From contig CM038923.1 in NCBI GenBank assembly GCA_021904315.1, positions 1,674,001 through 1,738,000 of the forward strand: a DNA stretch of 64,000 nucleotides, in the 5' to 3' direction. Below the pieces are notes generated by a model that saw nothing but the letters and a program-made list of their open reading frames with translations, did not search any database and was not told the origin of the DNA. The position numbers were made by a program, and so were the translations under genes. This stretch comes from Sphagnum magellanicum. Its lineage: Eukaryota > Streptophyta > Sphagnopsida > Sphagnales > Sphagnaceae. Shown piece after piece: positions 32,855-45,329 of this stretch. Each line of letters begins with the position of its first letter. Within the stretch, counting starts at the first letter, position 1.

Positions 32855-35710
32855 AGCAGCACAAAGGATACTGACAGAAGCACTGGCAAGGCAGGCACAG
32901 ATCATATAGGTGGGATCAATGTACTTATCATCTGCAGCCACCCCAATATTCTTAAAGTGCTTCTTCACCTGTAACAACAATGATGACATCTATCAATGGA
33001 ACCAAGTCCTGAGACAAACTAGAATATATGATACATCATCCTTTTGCATGATTTACAATGTCTGAGCTGCAATGACAACACAACAATTCAGATAGCTTTG
33101 CATACCTCCTTTGTTAGATGAACTGCAATATCTCCCATTAGGGTTTCCTGAGGCATCTGTTCCTGCTGACTTGGTCAACAAGTCCTGTTCACATGAATAT
33201 TATTTGGTAAGACAGACAGTGCCATCAGTCCATAGCATCCGTGTGGTTCAGGAATGTGCAAATAGTCTTCCACAACTTCATGAAGTATACAGCTGGGTGT
33301 GCAGCACCTCTCATAGACCATGTCTACTCAGAGATGCTCCTTGCACTTTCTGGGCAATGAATATGAAAACTAAATAAAGTAACCTGCAGAATGTGCTATA
33401 GTGAAACAACTAGAAAGAGACTGCCTATGAAGGCAAAGAGAAGTGACAGAACAAGATAAGATTTCTTGGGGTCACTGACCTGACCAGCTCCTTCAGCAAC
33501 ACAGATTCGAGCACAATGCTTATTTTCAAGCAGAAGCTCAATGTGCTTCAATATTCCATGTGGAGACTATCTGTAATCAAACTATAGGAACGTGGAGGAA
33601 TTTGCAGATCCAAATGCATGTTGCTATCTATGCAAGATTGGGGTTCTCAGGTCACAATAGATAGCATTCCTCTATACAGAGAGAGAGCAAGAGAGGAGAT
33701 GTGAGCTGACATTATTGAGACCCTCTTCTCTTGAGAAAGATAGCTTACTCAGGTACTGCCCCCTTTTATGGGTGGGCTCTATTTTGCAATGGACATTCTT
33801 CCTGAAGATGTGTGTTGAACCATTGACTGAAGCAAGGGTTTTCTGACCACATTGACACTTTGTACAGGGGTGTTCAATAGCTACTGATAAATAAATCTGC
33901 CCCTTTCCAAAACACTCTGAAATTGGTACAAATGCAAGTATCATGCAAACTACAATACTCAAGGGTCTAGTGTGACAAAAGATATGCACGTCTCTTGTAA
34001 ATAAACCCTCCTTTCATGAGCACCTGTAAACTGCATGTACTATCTGGAGTTGGCAGTAAAGCCATCATCTGTAGCTCAGGTAATGGGTTTTACCTCTGGA
34101 ATCAAGCAAGCATCCACCTGACCACTTGCAAGACATGCATACATGCATGGCAATGAATATACTCTGCTAACCCATTTAATTTCACAATGTCCACACCATT
34201 GTATGCACTCTTTGCTTGCACCAAACAACCATTCGCCTGATGAGCGTCAACTAGAATGTCATCTTTCATACTCAATCTCATCACTAAAGTGCCATAAGAG
34301 TGCAAGCAGCGTTCTCCATGATTGTCAAATACTTGCTTGGAGTCTGCAGATTTTTTGGTCTCCACCCTGATCTATGTTTAGCTGACCTCATAAGTACCTC
34401 TATACAAGCCATATTGATGACTTTTTGAGCTTCCTCAACAGTGGTATCAAACCCAAAAGTTGTGTCCATCAGCAAAATGTCATTGTCAATTGTCTTTGGC
34501 ACCCCTACAACTGCAACCCTCACATTGGGCCTAAGACACCGCCAAGTCACATAACATCCATCATCAATAAGCACAGTTCATTATTGTTCTGATTAAGCAA
34601 TAAATCTTGTTTTCCTAGCACTCCCATCCTTTCTTCTGTTCTAGTTCCATATTTTGCAAGCAATACAAATTGACAGGACACACTGATTGGAGGTCAAGTA
34701 GGAGGACTTCAGATCACCTCATTATGAATAGCATTGGCACCAGCATGTGTTCCATTTCCCCCCAAAACAAAGAGCATGTTGACATTTTTCCTTTACAATT
34801 CAACACAGCATTTTCAGTCACAATCACTTTACTGCATCAACTGGATCACTTTTCACAAAGCCAGTAAACTTCTTCTATATTGATGTTAGAATGTGTGTCA
34901 CGCCCTTCAAGAGAGAGGACAAAGACACAATCCTTATCTGCAGATTTGGGGCAATAGCACAGAAAGGATGCAAAAAGAGCATAATGATCAAAGATGATGA
35001 CCTACAAACTGTCCACAATGTGTGACATTTTGGCACATCCATGAGATATACCCAACAGACTTCCCCCTTCGAGATGTATGTTTTGAACTTGTCAACTGCA
35101 GAATAGCATCTTTGTCAATAGTTTTCCCAAGACAAATTGTTTTTCTCAAACTGTCTTTTGCCCTCCTTTGCTTATTGTAAAGAACCTATGTTGACTATGA
35201 AACTTACAATATTTTTGCCTGTTGTCCATATGAAAATCTGTTGAGAAAATAAATTGGTGACAGAGTGCAACATACAGAAATGTCATTCAAGTCCTCCTCA
35301 AAAAAGCCCCAGTAGCCATAGGTGATACCTTGAATTTCCTCTACTCCATAGCAATCTAGAGTCAAAACAATCTGCATTCTCAAAATTGCTGGAGGATTAA
35401 ACACAAAACTGCTGATTTACAGCAGAAAAGAGATGGGGCATTCAGCATGTGTAGAACATAAATGTCTTAAAAACTGTGTGTTCCAAAATAGTACTTCCTG
35501 GTTCTCATGGGTATTCAGCTGATTGTTTTGAAAAGAGCCAATCACCTTACGAACAACATCATTTAGACCAGGGCAAAGTCCTCCACATGTGACAATGGCC
35601 ACCATCGCCTCCTTTGGTTCAAAGTAGATTTTTGACTGTGGTCCAGCCCTTGTAACCCTTTTGCCAGCAGAGAAGAACTTCAGTAATTGTGGAAATTCAT
35701 AGCCCTCTCC
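32855..35710 (-). pseudogene. ATP-dependent 6-phosphofructokinase copy, decaying
   Basis: Minus-strand exons appear in family order with plant intron positions. They are [15 protein letters not shown]...[17 protein letters not shown] (35546-35710), TLDCYGVEEIQGITYGYWGFFE (35276-35371), GGSLLGISHGCAKMSHIVD (about 34985-35070), NMLFVLGGNGTHAGANAIH (about 34712-34775), [18 protein letters not shown]...[15 protein letters not shown] (34400-34545), GVDIVKLNGLAEY (about 34110-34215), HIELLLENKHCARICVAEGAGQ (about 33478-33560), DASGNP then MGDIAVHLTKEV in another frame (33105-33185), and HFKNIGVAADDKYIDPTYMI (32858-32968). The enzyme phosphorylates fructose 6-phosphate. Signs of decay are SRGG changed to SHGC, GYRGFF changed to GYWGFF, the SGF segment after KLMGR lost, a frameshift after DASGNP and no C-terminal exon. 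Confidence 0.85.
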
Positions 35711-35719
35711 AAACACATT

Positions 35720-36455
35720 TCAGTACACTCTATGCTAGTCATGCATTATTCTGGGTCAATAGATTTGAGAAATTTTGTGTTCAGTTCTAGAGCAGCATTT
35801 GAGAGAACCACAAAAGCAGCAAATTACTTCAGTGTATTGAACTCCTAAAAAGAAGCTGCAAATGTTGCAGATTTAAACAAGAGTGGAAAGACCCAATGGT
35901 TTATGATTCTAATAGGTTCCTTAAAGATGATATACCAGTGTTGTGTGGTTCTTAGGTTCTAGAAGAAACCTCTGGCTCTGATTCACAAATTTATTTTAAG
36001 GAATTGGTTCTGGTTTAGTTCTGGTTCCTTTTTTTTCAAAACCAGGATCCAGTTTTGGTTTCAATTCTTTATTTCAGCAAGTGATTTCAGTTCCATTCAC
36101 TGGAACAAGACCAATTTTGGCTTTGGTAAATTATGCATCAAAACAGAACAAGCAGCAGTGAGGGGATGGCATTTGTAGTTAAACACAAAAAGAGGTGAGT
36201 TTACTATCCTTGGTTTTATTTTATTTGCCCTTGCTCCCCTATAAGTATTTTATTTCACGAGGCTTAGAATGAGTAGATATTGAGTGAATTGACTGTGTCC
36301 AAAGCAACCCGTCTGTGATCACTAGGAAATATAGTGATTACACTTTAATAAGATTTCACCTAATTCATTAGACACCCTTATGAAATGTGTACTAAATTAG
36401 GTCTCTATGTGTACTAGTGAATTTATTGAAATGACGAGGAAGTAAATCACATGGG
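35720..36455. other. Intergenic DNA, no supported gene
   Basis: Lies between the first recognisable phosphofructokinase exon and the Copia-3 LTR. A degenerate repeated phrase (ggttctggtttagttctggttcc, ccagttttggtttcaattc) occurs at 35990-36130. Any upstream exon of the phosphofructokinase copy would be here, but none could be identified. Confidence 0.45.
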
Positions 36456-36459
36456 TTGA

Positions 36460-36833
36460 AAGTGTCACAAATTACAATCATAAAACTATAACTTGTAACA
36501 AATTAACTCCAAACTTCAAAGTCTTTAGATGCACTCAAAAACTTGATAGAAAAGAATGAAGGACTACTCAAAACCACTCCAATATATACTATCTCCTAAA
36601 CCTAAAATAATTGTCACTTAACCCTAACCTAGCCATTGCTTAACCTTAATAGCCACCACCTAACCTTAACCTAACCACCACCAAACCCTAATGTAGCTGC
36701 CACTTCTAAACCCTAGTTGCTAACATTCAACCTAACCTAATTATTATAAGGATATGAATATCATTTATCCTTTTGATGAATGTTCAACACATTCACCAAC
36801 CTTGGGGATTATAAACAAATAGTATTTCTAACA
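36460..36833 (-). mobile_element. Copia-3 3' LTR (same family as Copia-1), left edge unclear
   Basis: The minus strand starts TGTTAGAAATACTATTTG directly after the purine-rich CTTTATAAAGTGGGAA, exactly as in Copia-1. Alignment to the Copia-1 LTR continues to about 36460 (acaaattacaatcataaaac corresponds to the gttttgtgattgtagc part), then fades. The LTR is rich in ccctaac-like motifs. Confidence 0.75.
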
Positions 36834-38570
36834 TTCCCACTTTATAAAGTTTTTAATCCGAACATGGTTATCAATTTGTTATGTCATCTTTTTGACAATG
36901 TCTTGGTAAGCACATCCACCACCATGTCCTTTGTTGAATAATATTCAAACATGATTTTGCCATTTTCAACTTATTTTTGAACAAAGTGATGTTGAACATC
37001 AATGTGTTTTGTTCGAACATGTTGGGTGGGATTCTTTGTTAATGATATTATGCCTTGGTTGTCACATTGAAGCACTATCACCTTCTTTTTTTTCATGTAC
37101 CCTAATTATTTCATGAACTTTGTTATCCATATGACTTCCTTCATAGCTTGGGTGCTTACCATGTATTTGGCCTTGGTTATTGACAAAACAATTGTGGGTT
37201 GTCATTTTTTTTCAAAGAAATGGTTCCACCTCCGATCATGATTAATATAAACCAAGTGGTGGATGTCTTATCCTCAAGGTCACTACCCTAATTTACATCA
37301 CAATATCTGACCATCTTTTAAGGTGGTATTCCTCTTAATAGTAATTTGAATTGCAAGGTGCCTCACAACTATCAAAAATTACACTTGATCATAATCCAAT
37401 GTTTTAAGCTTGGATTGACCACCACACTTATTGGGTATGCCAAGTCGGATCGAATACACACAACACAACATACATCAAAGATCCAACGATTTGTTGATAA
37501 GGAACCCCAACCATTTCAACATCTTTATTCATATTCTTTTTCAATTTCATCTTGGGATCAAATGTCATTCCGATAACTTTGTAACCTTCCATGCAAAAAT
37601 GTTTAAAAATCTCCTTGAAATACTTAATTTGTTTGATGTAAAGATGTTGCTCATAATCCCTTTTCACATCCATGCCCAAAAAGAAATGCAAGTCTCCAAG
37701 ATCTTTCATTTCAAACTTTTGAGAAAGTTTTTTCTTAATTTGTTGTTGCACAAGCTTGTCCTTATTGTTGCACACCAAGATGAGATCATCAACATAGACA
37801 ACAATGAAAAACTTGACATCGCTCATGACTTGTGCAACATACACCTTAAAATTAACATCACTCCTCACAAACTTGATGTTTTTCAAGAATGCATGTAGCT
37901 TCTGCTTCCAAGTTTTTGGAGATTAATTCAAACCATCCAAGGACTTGTGAAGCTTACACACAAGATGTTCACCTCTTTCTTGTGTGAATCCTTGGGGTTG
38001 TTCTATATAAATCTCCTCTTCAAGGTCACAATTGAGACATGCGGCTTTGATGTCCTTTTGATGAATCTTCGTGTCATTAATGGCCGCCAATGCAAGGGTT
38101 CAATTAATGGACAATTTTTCTGCTACACGTGCAAAGGTTTCAGTAAAAATTAATTTGGGTGAAACCTTTTGCCACAAGTTTTGCCTTGTGACATTCAACT
38201 TCACCATCAACACCATGTTTAATTTTGAACACCCATTTGCAAGAAATGGGCTTCCTACCTTGGGAAGTGGCACCAACGTCCAAGTGTTGTTGACAACAAA
38301 AAAATTGTATTATTCTTGCATGGCAATCCCCCATTTATTTGCATCTTCCCTTTTCAATGCTTCTTCCACACTTTGAAATTTTTTTGAAAAGATATTGGTG
38401 GCACATTTTGCCTTTTGGGTGGCAACCCACTAATCATGAAACTACTCCTTACATTGCTTTTGGGGCCTTTCTTTTCATCCATCTTGTTGTGGTTCATTGA
38501 AACCTTCATCTTATGACGAAACAAATTTTTCTTTCGTTGTAAATTCACCTTCCACGTCTTCTATTAATAT
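36834..38570 (-). pseudogene. Copia-3 reverse transcriptase and RNase H remnant
   Basis: The minus strand reads NNTWTLVPLP-like sequence near 38300, then many frameshifts, then a well-preserved block 37886-37428 with FFIVVYVDDLILVCNNKDK, QKFEMKDLGDLHFFLGMDV and GVPYQQIVGSLMYV. RNase H continues to DVLTKTLSK...LITMFGLKTL near 36850. Gag, protease and integrase are absent, so the element is truncated at about 38570. It is close in sequence to Copia-1. Confidence 0.87.
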
Positions 38571-39470
38571 TTATTTCAAGGATCTAGGATCTACCATTAT
38601 CAAACTCAGCATAGCTAATGGGTAGCACATGAACATGAACTTGTGAATGTGAACTATGAACATGGCTATAGTGAACACAAAAAAAATTATTGGGTATATT
38701 CTTACCACATGGCAAGAATATTTGTGACACTTAAACAAAAGATGTTTGCCACGTTGGCAGTATATTCTTGCCATGCATACAAATGTTTTGTTTATGTGGC
38801 AAAATATTCCCATCTACATGGATGGAACATTCCAATTGAGGAAATAATGTTCCTCTTATTTTGGTTAGGGTTTAGGGTTAAAAGGAGGCAATTAAACCAC
38901 CCAATGCAGTGTAACCAATATTTTACTAACACATTTAGTATGATGTGTGATTTTTCACATAGTGAAATAATATTCCTACTTACCAAATTTATGAATAAAC
39001 ATTAATATAATCAATTAACAAATGAAAACATACAAAATAATAACATCTAGCGCAATTTGTGGCCATGGCATGAAACACATAACATCTTGTTGAGTATTAC
39101 AATGAACATTGTTTTTACATTTTGATGTTGATCTTGATCATTATTCCTACTTGCGTAAAAACAAGAAAACAAACCAACTAGCAATGAACTTCATCGTAAT
39201 TCCAAGTTAGAAATGAATGAAACTCCCAAATTGGCCACAAAACATGACATGTTGTAATACATAATATATGTGTTCACATGGCACCCATTTCCTTGGCTTC
39301 TTTAATGAGCCTGAAACCATAGTCACAAAATCCATGGAACTGTAAGCTAAGAAGTTCCCAATTATAACTTCATATTATTTTCTATTTAAAGTTTCACCAC
39401 ATAAAATCTTATAGATTCGTCCATAACTAGAAATAGGAACCTCCAATGGAAGATAGAAAGTGGCCACAAA
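38571..39470. other. Intergenic DNA, no supported gene
   Basis: Frames on both strands are short and of low information. Phrases such as ggcaagaatatttgtg and agtatattcttgccatgc (38710-38780) are partly inverted copies of each other. Nothing assignable. Confidence 0.45.
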
Positions 39471-41755
39471 AAGTTGATTAGCCTCCCATCAATTGTAGTG
39501 TAGTTTTGATGTGGTAAATGGCCGTGTGTCGAACAAGTTTCCCACTTTTTGTTTTGGGCCATGGCATTGCATCAACCAGTAAATTAATTGGAACAAAGTT
39601 CTCCTCAACAAAAAAGCTTTGAGGAAAGATAGGTTGTTGTATATTGATAACAAAACCTATTTCCTCAAGAGCCTTCACCTCATTGTGTGAAAGATTAGTC
39701 CCTTCTTGCACATGCCAAATTGATAGAACGATCGATCTCTCCACTGCATACCTACATTTCATGCCCCCTACACAACAATTCATGTCATTTGCACAAAACC
39801 AAAACTTGTGAAGCTTGAGGGGTGCACCTAAAAATTGAGAGGACAAATCAGAATAAGTAGAGGCATGAACACCAACGACATCAACTTTGTAATAATCCTT
39901 GTGATACAAAAATAGTTGGTGGTGTTTTGCAATGTCAAACACTAGATGTGCGAGGTCGGGGGACATTGTTTAATATGCTAGACTGCATATCCGCATGGAA
40001 CTTCAAGGACCTCAGTATTGCCATCAATGGTATCCACACCTTCATATAATTCAACGCTATAGGAAGGCCATTCACATTGTGAGTGCAATTTTCTAATTTG
40101 GGTGTTAACACATGGGCAAAAAAAATTGACATGATAATGCCTATGTGAATCCCCTTTAGATTTTGGAGGCAAGTCAAGTTTCCATTTGCAAAAGCCAAAA
40201 ATCTCTTCCCCTTCCATATGTGTGATTTTGTTGTGAAAGATGAGTTTGGTGCATATTTTAGAATTGCGTCTACAAGTTGCTTTGAATCACAAGATTACGT
40301 TATTTTCCAAAAAAGAAGTTCAATCCTATCAAGCCCTTGACCTAATGGACCACCCTTCTTGAAATGGCAATACAATGTTGTTTGTTTGAAAGTTAAAACA
40401 TGGTCATTTGAAGTTACGGTGTATAAGCAAGTTCCCCTTTTCTTAGATTGTTGAAACCATATGTTATGCATTTTTTTTGAGAAGTTGCAAGTGGGCATGT
40501 CTACAAGCTCTTCTAGAATGAATTATACAAAATATAATATATGTTTAATAATGTCATTCTCAAAGGAGTTGTGTAAACATGCCATGAAAATAGGATGGGA
40601 TGAAAATGGGTAGGGAGGGATGAAAAAATTACATGTATCATGAAACCTCCCCATTGTCTAACACCAAAATGCCAAAAATTAAGCTGAATCTCCACTCCTC
40701 AAGCCAAATTGCATCTATAACCCCTAAGGAATACCACCAACAATAGATAGTTGCATAACAAGCATTTGCCTCTTCCAATGACGTGGCATTCTTGTATTCA
40801 TAGCACAAGGTCTTGTGTTGCTCTTGCATTTATGGTTTGATTTGTTGTTTTATGTGTTTGTCCACAAATTGAGTTCAATGGAAATAACACATTCATTCCC
40901 TATTGACCATGGGTTCATTGTTTTTCCCACTACCATACACAATTCGAACAACATTCCGATTGGCTTGAGTGTTATTGCCTATGAAGCCCTTGAAGTTTGG
41001 ATTGGGAACACCTTTCATCAACATCACCTTATTCAACTTTTGCCACAGGACATGTATTGAACTTTCGCATCTTCAAATTGCATGTTGCAAATGGCACATC
41101 ATCATCTAGTTTTGGACATGCTTGACATGATCAAACATGATCCAAGTTGCCTAGAGGTCACCACGTGTGAGCCATACCGACATAACCATGTGTGGTAGTC
41201 TCAATTTTTAAGAGTTACATCAGGGTTATTTGAGTGGGGTAAGGTTATTAAGGGCTTTTAGCGACTTCATAAGGAATGATGAATGTGCGTGGTGTGAAGG
41301 GGGGTTATTTTCTTTTCTGAAATGCATTATTGGTCATTAAGGAGTTGGATTAGTTCTTTTCTTCAGCAAAGGCTAATAACCATAGTTTTAGAAACTCTGT
41401 TGCGTAATTAGGGGTGAAAAATCTCTAGAGGGTTGGGGGTAGAAGTAGACACCAAAATTTACGGTGTTCAACACAGCATTAGTCTTGTTATGGTATTTAG
41501 GGAGTAGCAAGGATGTTAGAAATTCTTAAAGTAGTTGAAGGGATGTTAATGAAAGATTTAATAGAGATAGAATAATCTTCAAGCCGTTGAACATAAGGTT
41601 AATTCGAGGCAATTCAACGATTAAATAGATAGGATGATAGTGTGCCAACGGCAATAGGAATCTAATGATAATTGAAACATTTATTTATAATAGGGATAAG
41701 CTCAGCAAGGAACTGTAAGTACATGTAAAATCTTGAGTTATGCCTTAGTGATAGT

Positions 41756-42175
41756 TCACAACTGCAAGAAATTTAGGATGCGCCGGATGGTGCGAACTAG
41801 GTAGTCCGCCTTACTATTGGGAGGCAGTTGACGAATCGGACCGTGCAACCAACGATAGTGACCAACGCTGGGAACAGAAGACCATGCAAAGATAGAAGTA
41901 TCTTTAGTTTCATAACAACCTTCACAAACGGTCTCGGGTTCGTCACTAAAAACGGGGTCGATTTGTAGCAAGATCACCAGGGTGCGAGAGTTTGGAGAAA
42001 TACGATAATACCAGGCTCAAGGAGGTTCAACTTCAAGACGAACACGCACCTTTTGAAGTTCGGGTTCATCACGAAGATGTTGTGTTAGGGTAAGATCTAG
42101 AGACGACTCCGGAGGCGGTTCTTCATTCGCTTGTGCGGCTTGCGGCCCATAAGATGTGACCATGCGCGACACCAT
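41756..42175 (-). pseudogene. Conserved LTR-borne ORF, copy 3 (unknown protein)
   Basis: ATG at 42175-42173; the frame runs to the stop at 41756 with one TGA (42017-42019), about 139 codons. It starts MVSRMVTSYGPQ, has a proline/acid-rich stretch EEPPPESSLDLTLTQ, then ISPNSRTLVILLQIDPVF, CEGCYE and VGHYRWLHGPIRQLPP, and ends YLVRTIRRILNFLQL. Copies 1 and 2 show the same plan (SPNPxALAIYLEFVPA, ECQCE, GHYRCLRGPINPLP, RTIRCILDFLQL). Conservation concentrates in the last 60 residues. Protein similarity despite strong DNA divergence suggests past selection on the product. Confidence 0.65.
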
Positions 42176-42270
42176 AATTTTAAGGAAAGGAAAAAAAAGG
42201 TTAGATCTTCAATCGAAATCAAATTGACAATGAAGGTGTGAAGGATTTGTTATGTTGAGGTGCGCAATCG

Positions 42271-42280
42271 TAATTTATAG
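42271..42280 (-). promoter_or_regulatory. TATA-like box of family-1 copy 3
   Basis: The minus strand reads CTATAAATTA, 95 bp upstream of the ORF ATG, the same relative place as the TATA-like boxes of copies 1 and 2. Confidence 0.5.
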
Positions 42281-42739
42281 ATCGAAGAAAAGGAAAGAAA
42301 GGCGTGAGTAACAGCTTAGGACCATGGTAAAGTAAAACCGTGAGGTCAAAGGAAAAAAATTGAGGGTGTAAGTAAAGTTGTTGGGGGAAAATGGAAGAGG
42401 TGAAAAGGTGTTTTTCCTTCACCTTCCATTGGCCACCAAACTTGGGACCTTCCATTGGCCACCAAGGATGGAACCTTCCATTGACCACCAAGTTTTGGAT
42501 CCACCTTTACTTCCCTTCTCCTTCTCTTTAAAAGGCGGACTCGAATCATTGGGAGCTCTCTCTTGCTTCGGAGATAATTTTCATGCAATCTTGAATACTT
42601 GTTTCCACAAGCTTCTTGAAGAGGCAAATAATGATTAGTCTTAGTAGAGGGAAGAAGGAAGGAAAGTAGAATTAAAACCTTGTAATAGTTTTGAAGGAAT
42701 GGGGGTGGGTAATGATAGTGTTGGAAGGTTGGAACTTTA

Positions 42740-43225
42740 GAGAAATCTCACAAACCCTCTCGGGTTTCATAGCATAACTTCTCACTAGTTTAGCTGCAGA
42801 TTTGAGATTTGGTAGCAAGTTGCATCTTGTAGTTAGCTTTCTAACGAGCTAAGGCAAGCCGGATTTGAATAAGGTATGTGTTAAAAATGAAGTTTTTAGT
42901 GACTGAGGGTCTGCAGTCAAGTTGAACCGACTGCCTTCACAAAAACCTTCTCGGGTTTGGTAGTATAACTCCTTGAGCTAAAGAAAGTAGGATTTGAATA
43001 ATGTATGTGTTAAAAATGATGTTTTAAATGACTGATGGTCTGCATCAAGGTTGAATTATCACCTTTGTAAAACCCTTTCAGGTTTTGTAACATAACTTCT
43101 TGCTGGTTTAGCTGCAAAGCCTAGGATTTGGTAGCAAGATGCACCTTGTTATTAACTTTCTAGAAAGTTATGGCAAGCCGGATTTGAATGACATATGTGT
43201 GAGAAACAACATTTCAAGTGACTAG
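42740..43225 (-). repeat. Tandem repeat inside family-1 copy 3
   Basis: Three imperfect units share ctcgggttt(c/g)(a/g)tag(c/t)ataact, gcaagccggatttgaat, gtgttaaaaatga and gactga(g/t)ggtctgca. Starts are near 42758, 42948 and 43077. Copies 1 and 2 carry a different tandem duplication in the corresponding part. Confidence 0.7.
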
Positions 43226-45060
43226 TGGTCTGCAGTTATGTTGGACATGGTGTTGATTCCTTAAACATTGGTTTAATTAAATGACAATTTGACATGAAGT
43301 CCAAGGATGTGTAGTGTGTGAACTTGAAAATATATATCCATCAGTTCTAATCATAAATGATGCATAGAAGGTGGGCTACTTAATTTCAACTATAAACACA
43401 ATCTAACATCTGAAATTACACTTGTATTTTTCCTTCATTAGTAGCATTTGTGCTTTCAAGCATAATCACCTTGTAGAACCGAGAGTAGAGGGACGGAAAA
43501 TCACCTCACACCACCAGGTTGCATCCACTTCACTAATTCAAATCCGCTCCCATCTCCATCAATAGACATTCTGAAAATAAATAACTCTATAAACTATTGT
43601 CCTTAAAAACAACTATCCTAGATATAGTCATAACCATTGTTGGCCTTGAGAAACAAAATGCTAGATACGTACGCTCTATTACATAGATGTTGTTTATAAG
43701 AAACAACAAAATTTCGAATATTGGGATAACAAAGGATTGTGAACTTGTCCATCATTTGACATAATTTGTCTTCGTTGAGAGGTTCAACTAGCTCATCACC
43801 ATCCTCGTTGAATGAGTGTTTAAATAGAAAAAAAAAAATTGTAACTAGGAAAATAATTGACAATGTAATTGATAGGTTATGAAAAACCTTGTCTTGGACC
43901 AAGAATTTGACTTGTTCCATAACATTTCTACACTTGCCCTCGACAATAAAATGATCATGGGTTTTAAGGTGAATCACCACTTGAATCAAATCAACTTGCT
44001 TATGCACAATGTAATACATGCGAACAACAAATGTATTAACACAAAATGGCATGACATTGCAAATTTTGCAAAAGGGTGGACCTAGTGCAAAACAATCCTT
44101 GCTCAAGTTGTGAATAGTGTCACTAATCAAAGCAATTTCATTAGGGGTTCCATTTAACACCAAATAACTGCAAAACCAATTTCAACATTCCATATGACCC
44201 AAGCACCTTGTCCTATGAAAAGTAAGGTTGAAAACATTCTTGATATTGGTTGTTTTGACCTTGCACCAAGAATGACCATCATACATTTTGTCCATCCTTC
44301 GCATTTGACCATAATGGCCATTCAGATTTTTAACTTGTGGGAGTTCAAAAAAAACATCCCCATCAAATGTTGTTGGAATGCAAGGAACATTTTCAATGCG
44401 AAGTGTATCATAGATGACCTCTCTCAACTTGGAGGTGGCATGGGGGGCAAAAAAAAAAAACTTGAAACAATCAACTAAATTGAAAAAAATGGGTCGAAAA
44501 TAGTAGTGACCTTTGGATTGGATTGGAATGGAGCATTAAAAGCAATTGAATTCAACATTGAAGAGTTAAAGGGGTGTACAAATATTGGAATTGTTGCATC
44601 TTTGTCAAAAGAATTGCAAAGGTATATGAATGTGGGTTGGTGAACCAAAAAGACACCATTCGATTTATCCATGATCTAAACACCATGGGTGATGACATTG
44701 GCAACAAAGGCAGTAGTGCTTAACATGAGGATAGTGTTTTGAAAACTCTTGGAGAAGTTTTTGCCAAAAATCCTAAATTTATTGGCATGAAAAGTCAATC
44801 CCAATCCATGGGCGCTTGAAAGTGGAACTTAATAGGCAAATCTAATAACATTGTTGTTGTCGTCAAACACAACTTTGGAAGTGTGCATAGTTCCATGTTG
44901 GAATCCAAACATGTAATAAACATTTTTCAATGACATGAAAAATTTCAAGATCATCGCTTAATATTATAAGGTCAAGTTCACCTTGAGCATAAAAGGTCAC
45001 CATTTTACAATGCAAACACAACAAATTTTCCAAGAGGGGAAACCAAGGAACCACATAAAG

Positions 45061-45329
45061 AGTCTGTATCTAAAGAGGGGTACAACTAGAATAGGAGGAC
45101 ACAACAAAGAATAATGAAAAATAAATGCAAGAAAGAAGAAAAGAAAGAAGTAGGGAGGAAGACAAGAATATTTATTTTAAAATTAAGCACACATAAATGA
45201 AAGAAATGACAACAACTAGAAAGAGATAATGGGTTAAATAATGCACAACTAAACAAAGGGGAATGGAGTTTACTAGAAGACCATATTGGAATGAAGAATA
45301 GGCACATGAAGAACTTGAGCTTGAATTCA
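45061..45329. other. Purine-rich non-coding stretch
   Basis: Between the transposase-like remnant and the satellite array. No gene seen. Confidence 0.4.

Larger units (their letters stand above)
41166..43510 (-). mobile_element. Family-1 solo LTR-like element, copy 3 (2345 bp, divergent)
   Basis: On the minus strand it starts TGTGAGGTGA and ends TATGGCTCACA, the same ends as copies 1 and 2. Flanking 5-mers are ccacg (41161-41165) and ccacc (43511-43515), a target duplication with one change. The nucleotide sequence is far from copies 1 and 2, yet the LTR ORF is shared at the protein level. It interrupts the transposase-like gene. A tandem repeat fills its first third. Confidence 0.7.
39478..45060 (-). 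pseudogene. Broken transposase-like gene (probably Mutator-like), split by family-1 copy 3
   Basis: Minus-strand pieces read in order. The first is a zinc-ribbon-like part with CKVKTTNIKNVF...RCLGHMEC and VLNGTPNE (44430-44090). Then come HLKTHDHFIVEGKCRNVMEQ and DGDGSGFELVKWMQPGG (43960-43520). The family-1 insertion follows, and beyond it VPNPNFKGF...TQANRNVVRIVYGSG and a MCYFH motif (about 41015-40880), CYEYKNATSLEEANACYATI (40805-40745), FGVRQWGGFM (about 40660) and more decayed frames to 39478. The layout of an acidic/Q-A-N patch followed by a C-x-x-H resembles the DDE core of Mutator-like transposases, but many stops prevent certainty. I identify it by pattern only. The family is otherwise unknown to me. 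Confidence 0.5.

Noticed and set aside
38640-39005. 120-codon plus-strand frame
   Set aside because: Low-information sequence with no domain; the opposite strand is equally open.
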